Below are positions 15,135 through 21,695 of a stretch of 33,441 nt of DNA, one piece after another. The notes under the pieces are model-generated. The model ran no database searches. It was not told where the DNA came from and saw only the letters and a list, made by a program, of their open reading frames with translations. This DNA comes from an uncultured Prevotellaceae bacterium (GTDB lineage Bacteria; Bacteroidota; Bacteroidia; Bacteroidales; Bacteroidaceae). The translations under genes were made by a program, and so were the position numbers. The DNA is taken from positions 1 to 33,441 of the forward strand of contig ONCH01000031.1 of NCBI GenBank assembly GCA_900316265.1, in the 5' to 3' direction. Each line of letters begins with the position of its first letter. Position 1 is the stretch's first letter.

Positions 15135-16373
15135 AAAGCCACAGGCTTTGAGATCTTCCCAGAAGTTAGGATACGACTTGCTGACCACCTGTGGATTGTT
15201 GATGCGTAGATGGTCCAGACGGAAGGCTGTAGGAGCAAAGGCCAGTGCCATGCGGTGGTCCTCGTAGGTGTCAATGCCAACAGACTCTTCGCTCTTGGCG
15301 CAACGTTCACCATCCCAATAGAGCTCACTATCGTTCTTGTCATGGATGACGAAGCCCAGTTTGCGCATCTCCGTCTTCAACGCTTCTATGCGGTCCGTCT
15401 CTTTGATTTTCAGCGTTGACAGTCCACGGAAATGGAACGGTATATCCATCATACAACAGCACACCACAAAAGTCTGTGCCATATCGGGCGCATTGACAAA
15501 GTCGTATTCCAGGCGCGGTACACAGTGACCACTATGGCGTAGCGTCACGGTGGTAGGTACGCCCTCCTCAGTAGTGGCAAAGGTACTCCTTACACCAAGC
15601 AGACTGAAAATATAGCGCACCGTGCTGTCGCCCTGCTTCGAACCGTCCATCAGTCCTTCCAAGCGAATCTCGTCATCAGCATTCTTTGACAGCGCCATCA
15701 TCTCGTACCAATAAGAAGCGGCACTCCAGTCACTCTCGATATAGTAAGGACGCTGGCAGTAAGATGTGCCGCTTACTGTAATAGTATCGAAGACACTCCA
15801 ATCGGCATTGGCGCCGAATTCGCGCATCATCCATAGCGTAAGGTCGATATACGGACGTGAAATAAGGTCACCTTTGAGGCTAAGCGTAAGACCATTGCGC
15901 AGACAAGGCCCTATCAAGAGAAGGGCAGAGATAAACTGTGAGCTGATGTTACCAGGCACTTCCAATTGTCCGCCTTCCAACTGGCGACCTCTGATGCGTA
16001 ATGGTGGGTAGCCTTCTTCGCCGACATACGAGATGTCTGCCCCCAGATAGCGCAGTGCATCCACCAGAATATGTATGGGGCGGTGCTTCATGCGTTCTGT
16101 GCCTGTGAGGATGTGCTCTTCACCGTCACGTGTGGCCAGATAGGCCGTCATGAAACGCATAGCGGTACCTGCAGCCTTGATGTTTATCTCATAGGGGTTG
16201 TCTCGTAGCGCACTGATGATCACTTCTGTATCGTCACAGTCTGACAGATTGTCCGGCAGGATATGAGACCCCGATAATGCATGGATAATCATTGCACGGT
16301 TCGAGATACTCTTCGATGCAGGTAGCTTGATGGTCTGGTTCAGTGCCTCAGGGGCTGTGATGTTATATTGCAT
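15120..16373 (-). CDS. aroA: 3-phosphoshikimate 1-carboxyvinyltransferase (EPSP synthase)
   Basis: 417 residues, close to the normal length. AroA joins shikimate-3-phosphate and phosphoenolpyruvate to make EPSP, the sixth step of the shikimate pathway, in the cytoplasm. Motifs: PASKSISNRAMII (residues 18-30), AGTAMRFMTAYLA (phosphate and PEP binding), GNISSQFISALLL (the usual GDxSS is GNISS here), the ESDWSAASYW strand and a C-terminal DHRMALAFAP with the conserved Asp-His-Arg. It has its own promoter (16414-16444) and heads the minus-strand run aroA, porW, porX, tsaE. Confidence 0.95.
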   Translation of the reverse strand: MQYNITAPEALNQTIKLPASKSISNRAMIIHALSGSHILPDNLSDCDDTEVIISALRDNPYEINIKAAGTAMRFMTAYLATRDGEEHILTGTERMKHRPIHILVDALRYLGADISYVGEEGYPPLRIRGRQLEGGQLEVPGNISSQFISALLLIGPCLRNGLTLSLKGDLISRPYIDLTLWMMREFGANADWSVFDTITVSGTSYCQRPYYIESDWSAASYWYEMMALSKNADDEIRLEGLMDGSKQGDSTVRYIFSLLGVRSTFATTEEGVPTTVTLRHSGHCVPRLEYDFVNAPDMAQTFVVCCCMMDIPFHFRGLSTLKIKETDRIEALKTEMRKLGFVIHDKNDSELYWDGERCAKSEESVGIDTYEDHRMALAFAPTAFRLDHLRINNPQVVSKSYPNFWEDLKACGFEIKS

Positions 16374-16413
16374 TTCTTCTTTTTATACTTCTAACTTCTT
16401 CATTATAACGTTA

Positions 16414-16444
16414 CAAAAGTACGAATTATTTGATAGATAGCCAA
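16414..16444 (-). promoter_or_regulatory. Promoter of the aroA-porW-porX-tsaE run
   Basis: Minus-strand -33 box TTG (16444-16442), about 20 bp, then -7 box TACTTTTG (16421-16414). The leader to the AroA ATG at 16373 is about 35 nt. It diverges from the tRNA promoter at 16493-16524. Confidence 0.6.
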
Positions 16445-16492
16445 GGAAATAACATTAATTATATATCTTTTCAGCAAAAAGTACTTGGAAAA

Positions 16493-16524
16493 TTTGCGTA
16501 TTTCGAAAAAACTACGTACCTTTG
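16493..16524 (+). promoter_or_regulatory. Promoter of the tRNA-Pro gene
   Basis: TTTG (16493-16496), a 20-bp spacer and TACCTTTG (16517-16524), followed 11 bp later by the mature tRNA 5' end. This is a textbook Bacteroidetes promoter. Confidence 0.8.
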
Positions 16525-16535
16525 CACCCGCAAAT

Positions 16536-16608
16536 CGGGATTTAGCGCAGTTGGTAGCGCACACGTCTGGGGGGCGCGAGGTCGCTGGTTCGAGTCCAGT
16601 AATCCCGA
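16536..16608 (+). tRNA. tRNA-Pro(GGG)
   Basis: A complete 73-nt cloverleaf. Acceptor CGGGATT (16536-16542) pairs with AATCCCG (16601-16607), discriminator A at 16608. The D arm is GCGC-AGTTGGTA-GCGC and the anticodon loop is CTGGGGG with anticodon GGG at 16569-16571 after T33. The T arm is GCTGG-TTCGAGT-CCAGT. CCA is not encoded. The anticodon stem carries an A-C opposition at positions 28-42 and a G-T pair next to the loop. The gene marks the border between the housekeeping and accessory halves, and tRNA genes are common integration sites. Confidence 0.93.
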
Positions 16609-16616
16609 CAGAGAAG

Positions 16617-16656
16617 GAACTTAACTGATTGATTTTCAGTTAAGTTCTTTTCTTTT
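16617..16656 (+). terminator. Intrinsic terminator after tRNA-Pro
   Basis: GAACTTAACTG (16617-16627) and CAGTTAAGTTC (16637-16647) form a perfect 11-bp stem followed by TTTTCTTTT. It starts 9 bp after the tRNA 3' end. Confidence 0.88.
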
Positions 16657-16713
16657 AGCCACATTTTTAGCCCCGTATTATCTACTTTTAGCTATTTGGC
16701 TTTGCAGGTTATG

Positions 16714-17148
16714 TCAGGGATTGTCCCTTGACATATTCCTCGCCATCTCCCAACCCTTCAGCATGGCGAACCAGTCTATCGACGTAATGCCGTTTTCCTG
16801 AATCGCCATTGCTGCACCCAGCGCTATCCAGCGCGAGGGGCTTTCACTTGGGATGCCCAGCGGCTCGTCAGGACCTATGCCCGTCAGCCTACTGACGTTC
16901 TCCACATACGCCCTTGTGTTGTTCTCGTTAGGTGGGGCCCACTTCGTCACTATCGCCCTGATGGTATAGAGGCGGTACGTGTGGTAGTAGGTACGGGTGA
17001 GCAGCTTAAATGCTGCTCTCCACCCATACGCTAAGTTCTCGAACTGGCAGAAAGACGGATCTGTCTGCTCTCTTCTCATTCCCTGCCACTGATCCTTGCT
17101 TCTCCGGATGTTCAGTGGATTATTATTTCTGATTCCTCTTGGTAACAT
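16714..17148 (-). CDS. P5-like muralytic/structural protein (phage lysozyme-type fold)
   Basis: From the ATG at 17148 (MLPRGIRNNNPLNIR) the protein is 144 residues. It matches the pattern of the 'structural protein P5'/endolysin-like family named after phage PRD1: RGIRNNNPLNIR, WxGM, FCQFENLAYGWRAAFKLL, YTIRAIVTKWAPPNENNTRAYVENV. These proteins are thought to bind or cut peptidoglycan. No signal peptide is seen. The frame stays open upstream to 17247, but that stretch is an 8-bp tandem repeat and overlaps the previous gene, so the shorter start is preferred. It is the last gene of the minus-strand cluster and ends 58 bp before the tRNA terminator. In related Bacteroidales clusters a muralytic amidase occupies this place beside a VirE-N protein. 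Confidence 0.75.
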   Translation of the reverse strand: MLPRGIRNNNPLNIRRSKDQWQGMRREQTDPSFCQFENLAYGWRAAFKLLTRTYYHTYRLYTIRAIVTKWAPPNENNTRAYVENVSRLTGIGPDEPLGIPSESPSRWIALGAAMAIQENGITSIDWFAMLKGWEMARNMSRDNP

Positions 17149-17162
17149 AACTCTAAATTCAA

Positions 17163-17186
17163 ATGTGAGGATGTGAGGATGTGAGG
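17163..17186. repeat. 8-bp tandem repeat, unit ATGTGAGG, before the P5-like gene
   Basis: Three exact copies of ATGTGAGG in a row, followed by degenerate copies up to the stop codon of the VirE-N gene at 17198. It fills the spacer between the two genes. Confidence 0.8.
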
Positions 17187-17197
17187 GCGTTAGGTTG

Positions 17198-19882
17198 TTA
17201 GCACATCGTTGTACCTGTCTTGCGATAGCGCGCCCTTGCAGACCCATTCTCTACATATTCTTCCTTTTTCTCAATAAGATTGTCCTTTACCAATCTGTTA
17301 ATACGCATATAGGCGGCTGATGTGGTCCTAAGCTGGAAGCACCGCATCACATCTTCTGTGGTAAACTCGTCAGGCAGTCTGTTGAATCCCTCATAGGTCT
17401 TTGAGCGGCGCTGCACGTTGACTGAGGCATCTTTCAACTTGTTATCGAAATAGGCTTCAGCCATCGCACCAAAGTAATGACGCTGGCATGCGTACTGGAT
17501 GTTCACAATCAACTCGGCCAATTTCCAATCCACCTCGTCCGTTTCAAATTCGCCACACCAGTACTGACCGTCCTGCTTCATCTGGTCCCAGTGGCGCATC
17601 ACAATGAATGGTGCTGAGAAGTTCAACCCGTGATAGGCGCAACGCTTCAGCAGCATCTCATCCGCACGAGAGTCATTCTCCTTGGCGTCCATCATGCGGC
17701 GTGCCGTCCAGTCATAGAGTTCATCGACAATCTTCTGCACTGAGAGTTCGCCCTTTACGCGATCCAGCTTGAAAGCCCATTCTTTGAGTCTTTCGTCGCT
17801 CTCGAAGTCAACGTTCTGTTCGCGACTCATCATCTCGAAGTTGGTGGCTGGCAGAGGAATACAAGTCAAGCGTGTAGCCAAACCACTTCCGAAGTTCTGT
17901 TCATTCACCTTCTTTTTCAGGGCGATAGGTGTACCAGTATAGATGAAGTTCCACGTCACGTAGAAGTCTTGAAGAATGCTGTCGTTATTCGAGTAAGCCT
18001 GGCCGTCTTCCTCGTTGTGGAAGGCCTTCAACTCCAACGACTGCTTGTCAATCCATGAGCCGCCTTTCTGAACAGTCACCGTATTGTCCAACTCCGTGTC
18101 GAACGTCAGCATGTGCAACTGCATATCCTCTCCGTCCACATTCTCCACCGAGTTTACCATGTCCTGAATGAACTGCGCATTACTGGTTCGAGCAGGATGC
18201 ACACGCACGATGACCTTCGGCTTCTTGGGCTTTTCCTTGTTGGCGCCCTTGGTGCGCATCTGCTCACGATAGGCATTGATGGCATCCTTGCCCACCTTGT
18301 CGGCAGCGACGATAGGTGCAGCCAACAGTTTGAACAGTCGAGTAGCGAACGATTTACCACTGGCAGGGTCGCCGATGATCAGCGTTGAGTTATTCAGCCT
18401 GCGCAACTCTTCTGGACGATGATAAAAGCGATAAGTACACCTTGTCATCAAAGTCATCATCAGACCGCCAGCCACGAACACAGCCGCAGGATATTGGTTC
18501 TTTTTCAAGCCCTTGCAGATATCCCTCAGTATCGGATATTCAGGCATCATCGCCTCTATCTGCTCACCCCATTCCCACAAGACCCTCTCCATCTCTCCCT
18601 GCGTAGGGAGAGAGTTGGTTCCTCCACTATGCAGGGGAGGTCGGGAGGGGTCTGTTATCTCTTGGTACGTCTTGCCTGTCGCCTCCTCGATAGCATCCTG
18701 CATAGCCTTACTCGGCAGTTGACTGAGGTATTTCTTCTCCCTCTCTGCCATGCGCTGAGCGGCTGAGGAAACCGTCTGTTCCACGTTCTCGTCGCGCTCG
18801 TCGATGATTTCCTGCACCCACTTCTGCGTCTTGAGCATGGCCAGCGTCTTCTGCTTGTCGCCATCAAACAGCACAAGCAAGTCTGAGGCCAGCTTGAGCG
18901 ATTCGTTGTGTCGGTTACTGTCGGCAGCGCATGGCAGTTTGTCACCATAGCGCAAGTCAATAATAGACTGTACATCATAGCCTTTCCACTTTAGCCCAGA
19001 CGCATCAGCATCCACGTTTCCACTTGTTGCAGATCCTTTTCCAGCATCTTCACTGGCCACAGCAGATGATTTACTACGAACAATACTGTCAGCCCCGTCA
19101 GCAACAGGAAATTGATGATTGAGCGGCTGAGTTTTCTTCTCTCGATATTGGGGAGTAAACTCCTTGTCAAATTTTTCATCATAATAATCAAACAACAATT
19201 CTTCGTTAATGTAAAGTATATCCTCCTCTTTGGGAGCGAACGAGTTTCGGGTAGCATCGATGCAACTCTGATCAGCTTTGTAGCCCAATGTCTGAGCAAA
19301 TACAATCTGGTTGTCAGCCAAATTGCCATCCTTGATGTTCGCAGTAAACACAAAGCGGATGCCCTTCTTGGACGAAGTGATATGCACCAATGCCGTACGC
19401 TTCACCAGCCCCTCGTTCTTCTTCCACATCTCATAGACTTCGAGCGGATTGTCCACATGGTCAATGTCGAGCATCACCAAACCATTCAGATGGCAATCAG
19501 CTAATCTGCGATGACAAAAAGGATTGCCATTGGCCGTAGGTGTTGCCTCAAACTCATAGCAAGAGAATATGAATGCCGTCAGGTTATCCTTCAATTCCTG
19601 GGCAAAGGCCAGCAGACGCTCTTCGTCGCTCTTCTCAAAGAACTTCTGGCGAACTGACAACTTCTTTAATCCACGCTTCTTGGCCAGGAACTTGCCATAG
19701 TCCTCATTCTTCAACCACTTCTTAATGCCCTTTGCGTCGTGTCGCTCCACCACATCGAGTATGTCTCGACGTGAATCTATTTTCCACTGGTTCGAAGCAT
19801 TCCTGATGCTCCCCCAGAATTTCTCTCGGCTACACTGGGTAGCCTGAGAGAAATGAGTATTTTCTTGATAACAAAATCCCAT
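17198..19882 (-). CDS. VirE-N (BT4734-like) primase-type domain plus DUF3987 helicase-like ATPase
   Basis: 894 residues in three parts. Residues about 70-245 match the BT4734/BF3469 'VirE N-terminal' domain, with a primase-like acidic motif MLDIDHVDN (Asp139, Asp141) and TSSKKGIRFVF about 30 residues on. Residues about 440-780 form a DUF3987-type ATPase with Walker A GDPASGKS (504-511) and a probable acidic Walker B-like strand MLTFDTELDN. The last 90 residues look like a winged helix (DEFTTEDVMRCFQLRTTSAAYMRINRLVKDNLI). The layout suggests a primase-helicase that starts replication of a mobile element, as in phage satellites; that role is inferred. Oddity: residues 412-432 (PSRPPLHSGGTNSLPTQGE) are encoded by inserted GC-rich hairpin repeats. 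An 18-bp-or-less spacer separates it from the next small gene, indicating an operon. Confidence 0.82.
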   Translation of the reverse strand: MGFCYQENTHFSQATQCSREKFWGSIRNASNQWKIDSRRDILDVVERHDAKGIKKWLKNEDYGKFLAKKRGLKKLSVRQKFFEKSDEERLLAFAQELKDNLTAFIFSCYEFEATPTANGNPFCHRRLADCHLNGLVMLDIDHVDNPLEVYEMWKKNEGLVKRTALVHITSSKKGIRFVFTANIKDGNLADNQIVFAQTLGYKADQSCIDATRNSFAPKEEDILYINEELLFDYYDEKFDKEFTPQYREKKTQPLNHQFPVADGADSIVRSKSSAVASEDAGKGSATSGNVDADASGLKWKGYDVQSIIDLRYGDKLPCAADSNRHNESLKLASDLLVLFDGDKQKTLAMLKTQKWVQEIIDERDENVEQTVSSAAQRMAEREKKYLSQLPSKAMQDAIEEATGKTYQEITDPSRPPLHSGGTNSLPTQGEMERVLWEWGEQIEAMMPEYPILRDICKGLKKNQYPAAVFVAGGLMMTLMTRCTYRFYHRPEELRRLNNSTLIIGDPASGKSFATRLFKLLAAPIVAADKVGKDAINAYREQMRTKGANKEKPKKPKVIVRVHPARTSNAQFIQDMVNSVENVDGEDMQLHMLTFDTELDNTVTVQKGGSWIDKQSLELKAFHNEEDGQAYSNNDSILQDFYVTWNFIYTGTPIALKKKVNEQNFGSGLATRLTCIPLPATNFEMMSREQNVDFESDERLKEWAFKLDRVKGELSVQKIVDELYDWTARRMMDAKENDSRADEMLLKRCAYHGLNFSAPFIVMRHWDQMKQDGQYWCGEFETDEVDWKLAELIVNIQYACQRHYFGAMAEAYFDNKLKDASVNVQRRSKTYEGFNRLPDEFTTEDVMRCFQLRTTSAAYMRINRLVKDNLIEKKEEYVENGSARARYRKTGTTMC
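18593..18640. repeat. GC-rich hairpin repeats inserted in frame in the VirE-N/DUF3987 gene
   Basis: CTCTCCCT (18593-18600), loop GCGT, AGGGAGAG (18605-18612) is a perfect 8-bp hairpin. It is followed by CCTCC (18621-18625) with GGAGG (18636-18640) and then TCGGGAGGGG. The region encodes a Pro/Gly/Ser linker between the primase-like and ATPase domains. It resembles the insert at 1234-1253 in base style and in sitting exactly at an interdomain linker. Confidence 0.55.
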
Positions 19883-19884
19883 AC

Positions 19885-20178
19885 TTACAGCGTTTGAAGG
19901 TCAGTAATATAGAATGCGTTCTCATGACGCTCCTCGCCGTTCTTGTCCTGCCACGTGCGATGCTTCCAGAATCCCTTCGCCACGTAGAGTCTGTTAGTGT
20001 CGTACACCGTCTCGCGGTTCTTCGATGCCAGTTCCCCAGTCATCTCACCATAGATCACGTCACCACCACGCTTCATTGTCACACCACGGCTCTTAAAGTA
20101 TTCAGGTGTGCCGTCCTGTCTCTGATACTGGCGCTCAGCGTATGCGCCTACCGCAATAATAGTCACTAATGCTTCCAT
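19885..20178 (-). CDS. Small protein, possibly SSB/OB-fold-like
   Basis: 97 residues from the ATG at 20178 (MEALVTIIAVGAYAERQ); a longer frame to 20205 would overlap the upstream gene. The order of features resembles a compact OB fold: an N-terminal strand ALVTIIAVGAYA, a mid strand VIYGEMTGELA, and an ending LYVAKGFWKHRTWQDKNGEE followed by NAFYITDLQTL. That ending recalls the W-x-D-K-x-G strand and final strand of single-stranded-DNA-binding proteins. This is an inference from pattern, not a firm match. It lies 2 bp upstream of the primase-like gene, which fits a role in element replication. Confidence 0.6.
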   Translation of the reverse strand: MEALVTIIAVGAYAERQYQRQDGTPEYFKSRGVTMKRGGDVIYGEMTGELASKNRETVYDTNRLYVAKGFWKHRTWQDKNGEERHENAFYITDLQTL

Positions 20179-20198
20179 GATTCTTATACTTATTAGGT

Positions 20199-20531
20199 TT
20201 AACAAAATTCAATTAAGTCCAGTTCCTTCTCGATGAGTGCATTCTTGGCATCCTGGTTGTGCTCGTTGAGCAACTCGATGACCTGCGCCGTACAGAAGTC
20301 CTTCGGAAACGAGCCAAACACCTTGATGCGCTCCATCGATTCCTTCACCCATCCCCACGGCAGCTTTTTCACCATGCGGTCCTTCTCACGCACTCGCGGC
20401 TGGCGGTTGTACGCCTTGAAGGTTAGATGACCTGTGTTCTCGTCCACATACAGAACACCTTCCACTCGCTTGCCCACCATGAGCTTCGTCATCAGCTCCA
20501 GGGCATCCAAAATAAAAATGTACTTTTTCAT
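20199..20531 (-). CDS. Hypothetical protein of the VirE-N cluster
   Basis: 110 residues, start MKKYIFILDALELMTKLM. I do not recognise a family. It shows a basic middle (YNRQPRVREKDRMVKKLPWGWVKESMERIKVFG) and an acidic helical tail ending ELDLIEFC. The hydrophobic N terminus is too short and polar to be a clear signal peptide. The 20-bp spacing to the following gene and shared strand place it in the same operon. Confidence 0.65.
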   Translation of the reverse strand: MKKYIFILDALELMTKLMVGKRVEGVLYVDENTGHLTFKAYNRQPRVREKDRMVKKLPWGWVKESMERIKVFGSFPKDFCTAQVIELLNEHNQDAKNALIEKELDLIEFC

Positions 20532-20617
20532 AACTTGTCGAATTTGTGAGTGAAGGTCGTGTCAGAATTTGGCCATTTTCACTACGTAGACTTCCTCCAC
20601 CACGCTCCGACTCGGTT

Positions 20618-20648
20618 ATTGTTTAATGTTCAATGTTCAATGTTTAAC
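20618..20648. repeat. 7-bp tandem repeat, unit AATGTTC, at the 3' end of the Cys-rich gene
   Basis: ATTGTTT, AATGTTC, AATGTTC and AATGTTT run head to tail, then AACG. The repeat contains the stop codon of the minus-strand gene ending at 20644. Confidence 0.75.
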
Positions 20649-20910
20649 GTATCACGATTTCCTGCGTTCCCCTTCGGCGAACCACGCCACCGTTTTGCAG
20701 TCCTGCGTTCTTCAGTCCGTCACTCATCTGCCAGTGTCGGCAACAGAACTGCTGCTTCACCTTCAGACCCATTTCCTGACAGATACGATTGCCGTCGTAA
20801 TCGACTTCCCTCATGGCGCACGAGGCGCACATCTTCTTCACTGTGATGCCAAAGGCATTCACGCTAACCTCTGAATATTTCATCGTTTGAAATCTAATTT
20901 GTTCTACCAT
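20644..20910 (-). CDS. Small cysteine-rich protein, probable zinc-binding
   Basis: Up to 88 residues; the start may instead be the ATG at 20883 (MKYSEVSVNAFG). Five cysteines lie in a zinc-finger-like order: CASC, then IC, then FCCRHWQM. The C-terminal WQMSDGLKNAG is helical. I recall similar short Cys-rich proteins in Bacteroidales mobile regions, but I cannot name the family. A -7 box TAATTTTG lies at 20940-20933, so it may have its own promoter in addition to read-through. The probable metal site suggests nucleic-acid binding or regulation; that is inference. Confidence 0.6.
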   Translation of the reverse strand: MVEQIRFQTMKYSEVSVNAFGITVKKMCASCAMREVDYDGNRICQEMGLKVKQQFCCRHWQMSDGLKNAGLQNGGVVRRRGTQEIVIR

Positions 20911-20932
20911 GACTTTTTGTTTTTTGATGATG

Positions 20933-20960
20933 CAAAATTACAACTGTTTTTTCAGCCCAC
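20933..20960 (-). promoter_or_regulatory. Candidate promoter with GTGGGCTG box upstream of the Cys-rich gene
   Basis: On the minus strand GTGGGCTG (20960-20953) is followed after 12 bp by a -7-like TAATTTTG (20940-20933). The same octamer occurs twice at the promoter of the HIRAN-like gene (22947-22940 and 22990-22983). Confidence 0.4.
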
Positions 20961-20978
20961 GATGGATATTTTTCCTAT

Positions 20979-21028
20979 CGTCCGACCAACCGTCCATCCC
21001 TTTCAGAATTCGTCCGACAAACCGTCCA
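20979..21028. repeat. 18-bp direct repeat spanning the end of the 160-residue gene
   Basis: CGTCCGACCAACCGTCCA (20979-20996) and CGTCCGACAAACCGTCCA (21011-21028) differ at one base and are 32 bp apart. The second copy encodes the last residues of the gene ending at 21003; the first lies just past its stop. Confidence 0.65.
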
Positions 21029-21485
21029 ACTGTCTGCTTTGAGCCTTCATAAAAGCACTCAGAAATCGCTTGATAAGATTCTTCCTGCGCAGCGCCTCGC
21101 TCGCCTTTGGAGCATCCGTAAACGTCCAGTCAGGATATTTGCCCTTCACCTTCGCAATCGTGTTGTAGACAGTACTTCTTCCAGGCAGGTTATCAAACTT
21201 CGATTCCCTCATGTAGTCCAGGAAGTCCTTGGGCGTGTAAAAGAAAGGCAACCCTTTCACCACGCTCTCGTTCATGGCTACCATCAGGTAAGCATAGTCG
21301 CAGGGATAACGAAATGCCAGCGTCTGTCGCATTTCGCGAATGGCAGAGACCACATAGCGGTCAGTAGTCAGTTTTCCGTCGCCAGTCTGACACACGTTCA
21401 GCATCTCTACCTGTGGGCACAGACTCACCATGCCCATAAACTTCTCAAAAGCAGCGTCGTCAATACGCAATACAACTTGTTTCAT
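21003..21485 (-). CDS. Hypothetical protein of the VirE-N cluster
   Basis: 160 residues from the ATG at 21485 (MKQVVLRIDDAAFEKFMGMV); an upstream in-frame ATG at 21530 is less likely. Starts with a beta strand and helix that resemble the opening of a small ribbon-helix-helix or plasmid-partition accessory protein. This is followed by a helical middle (YVVSAIREMRQTLAF, YAYLMVAMNESVVKG) and a basic C terminus with a possible helix-turn-helix (FDNLPGRSTVYNTIAKVKGKYPDW). A DNA-binding role is possible but unproven. It is a neighbour of the HIRAN-like gene, but a terminator-like hairpin lies between them. Confidence 0.65.
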   Translation of the reverse strand: MKQVVLRIDDAAFEKFMGMVSLCPQVEMLNVCQTGDGKLTTDRYVVSAIREMRQTLAFRYPCDYAYLMVAMNESVVKGLPFFYTPKDFLDYMRESKFDNLPGRSTVYNTIAKVKGKYPDWTFTDAPKASEALRRKNLIKRFLSAFMKAQSRQLDGLSDEF

Positions 21486-21589
21486 CGTCTCCAAGTGTTG
21501 TGAGAAGAGAAAGATTGCCAGCTTTTTCACCTCAGAGGACTCTCACTCCACTCGGGTTAATAATATGTTGGTGTCCTTTGGCCGATAGC

Positions 21590-21634
21590 CAAAAAGAAAA
21601 CACCCGCAAAACGGATTCTCCGTCTTACGGGTGC
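21590..21634 (-). terminator. Intrinsic terminator after the HIRAN-like gene
   Basis: On the minus strand CACCCG (21634 downwards) pairs with CGGGTG, and inside it ACGGA pairs with TCCGT, with a small internal bulge. TTTTCTTTTT follows. It is about 60 bp past the stop at 21696. A second small stem (TTTGGC/GCCAAA) comes just after the T run. Confidence 0.7.
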
Positions 21635-21695
21635 AAATTTACGATGTTTTCGTGGGGTGGTTCGTTTACCCTATGTAAACCCTACGATGTTTTTC

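Noticed and set aside
16536-16608. tRNA 3' end duplicated as an attachment site within the window
   Set aside because: No second copy of the T-arm/acceptor sequence was noticed on either strand, so no att pair can be claimed.
17149-17247. N-terminal extension of the P5-like protein
   Set aside because: The extra residues come from an 8-bp tandem repeat and overlap the upstream gene; MLPRGIRNNNP is the family-like start.
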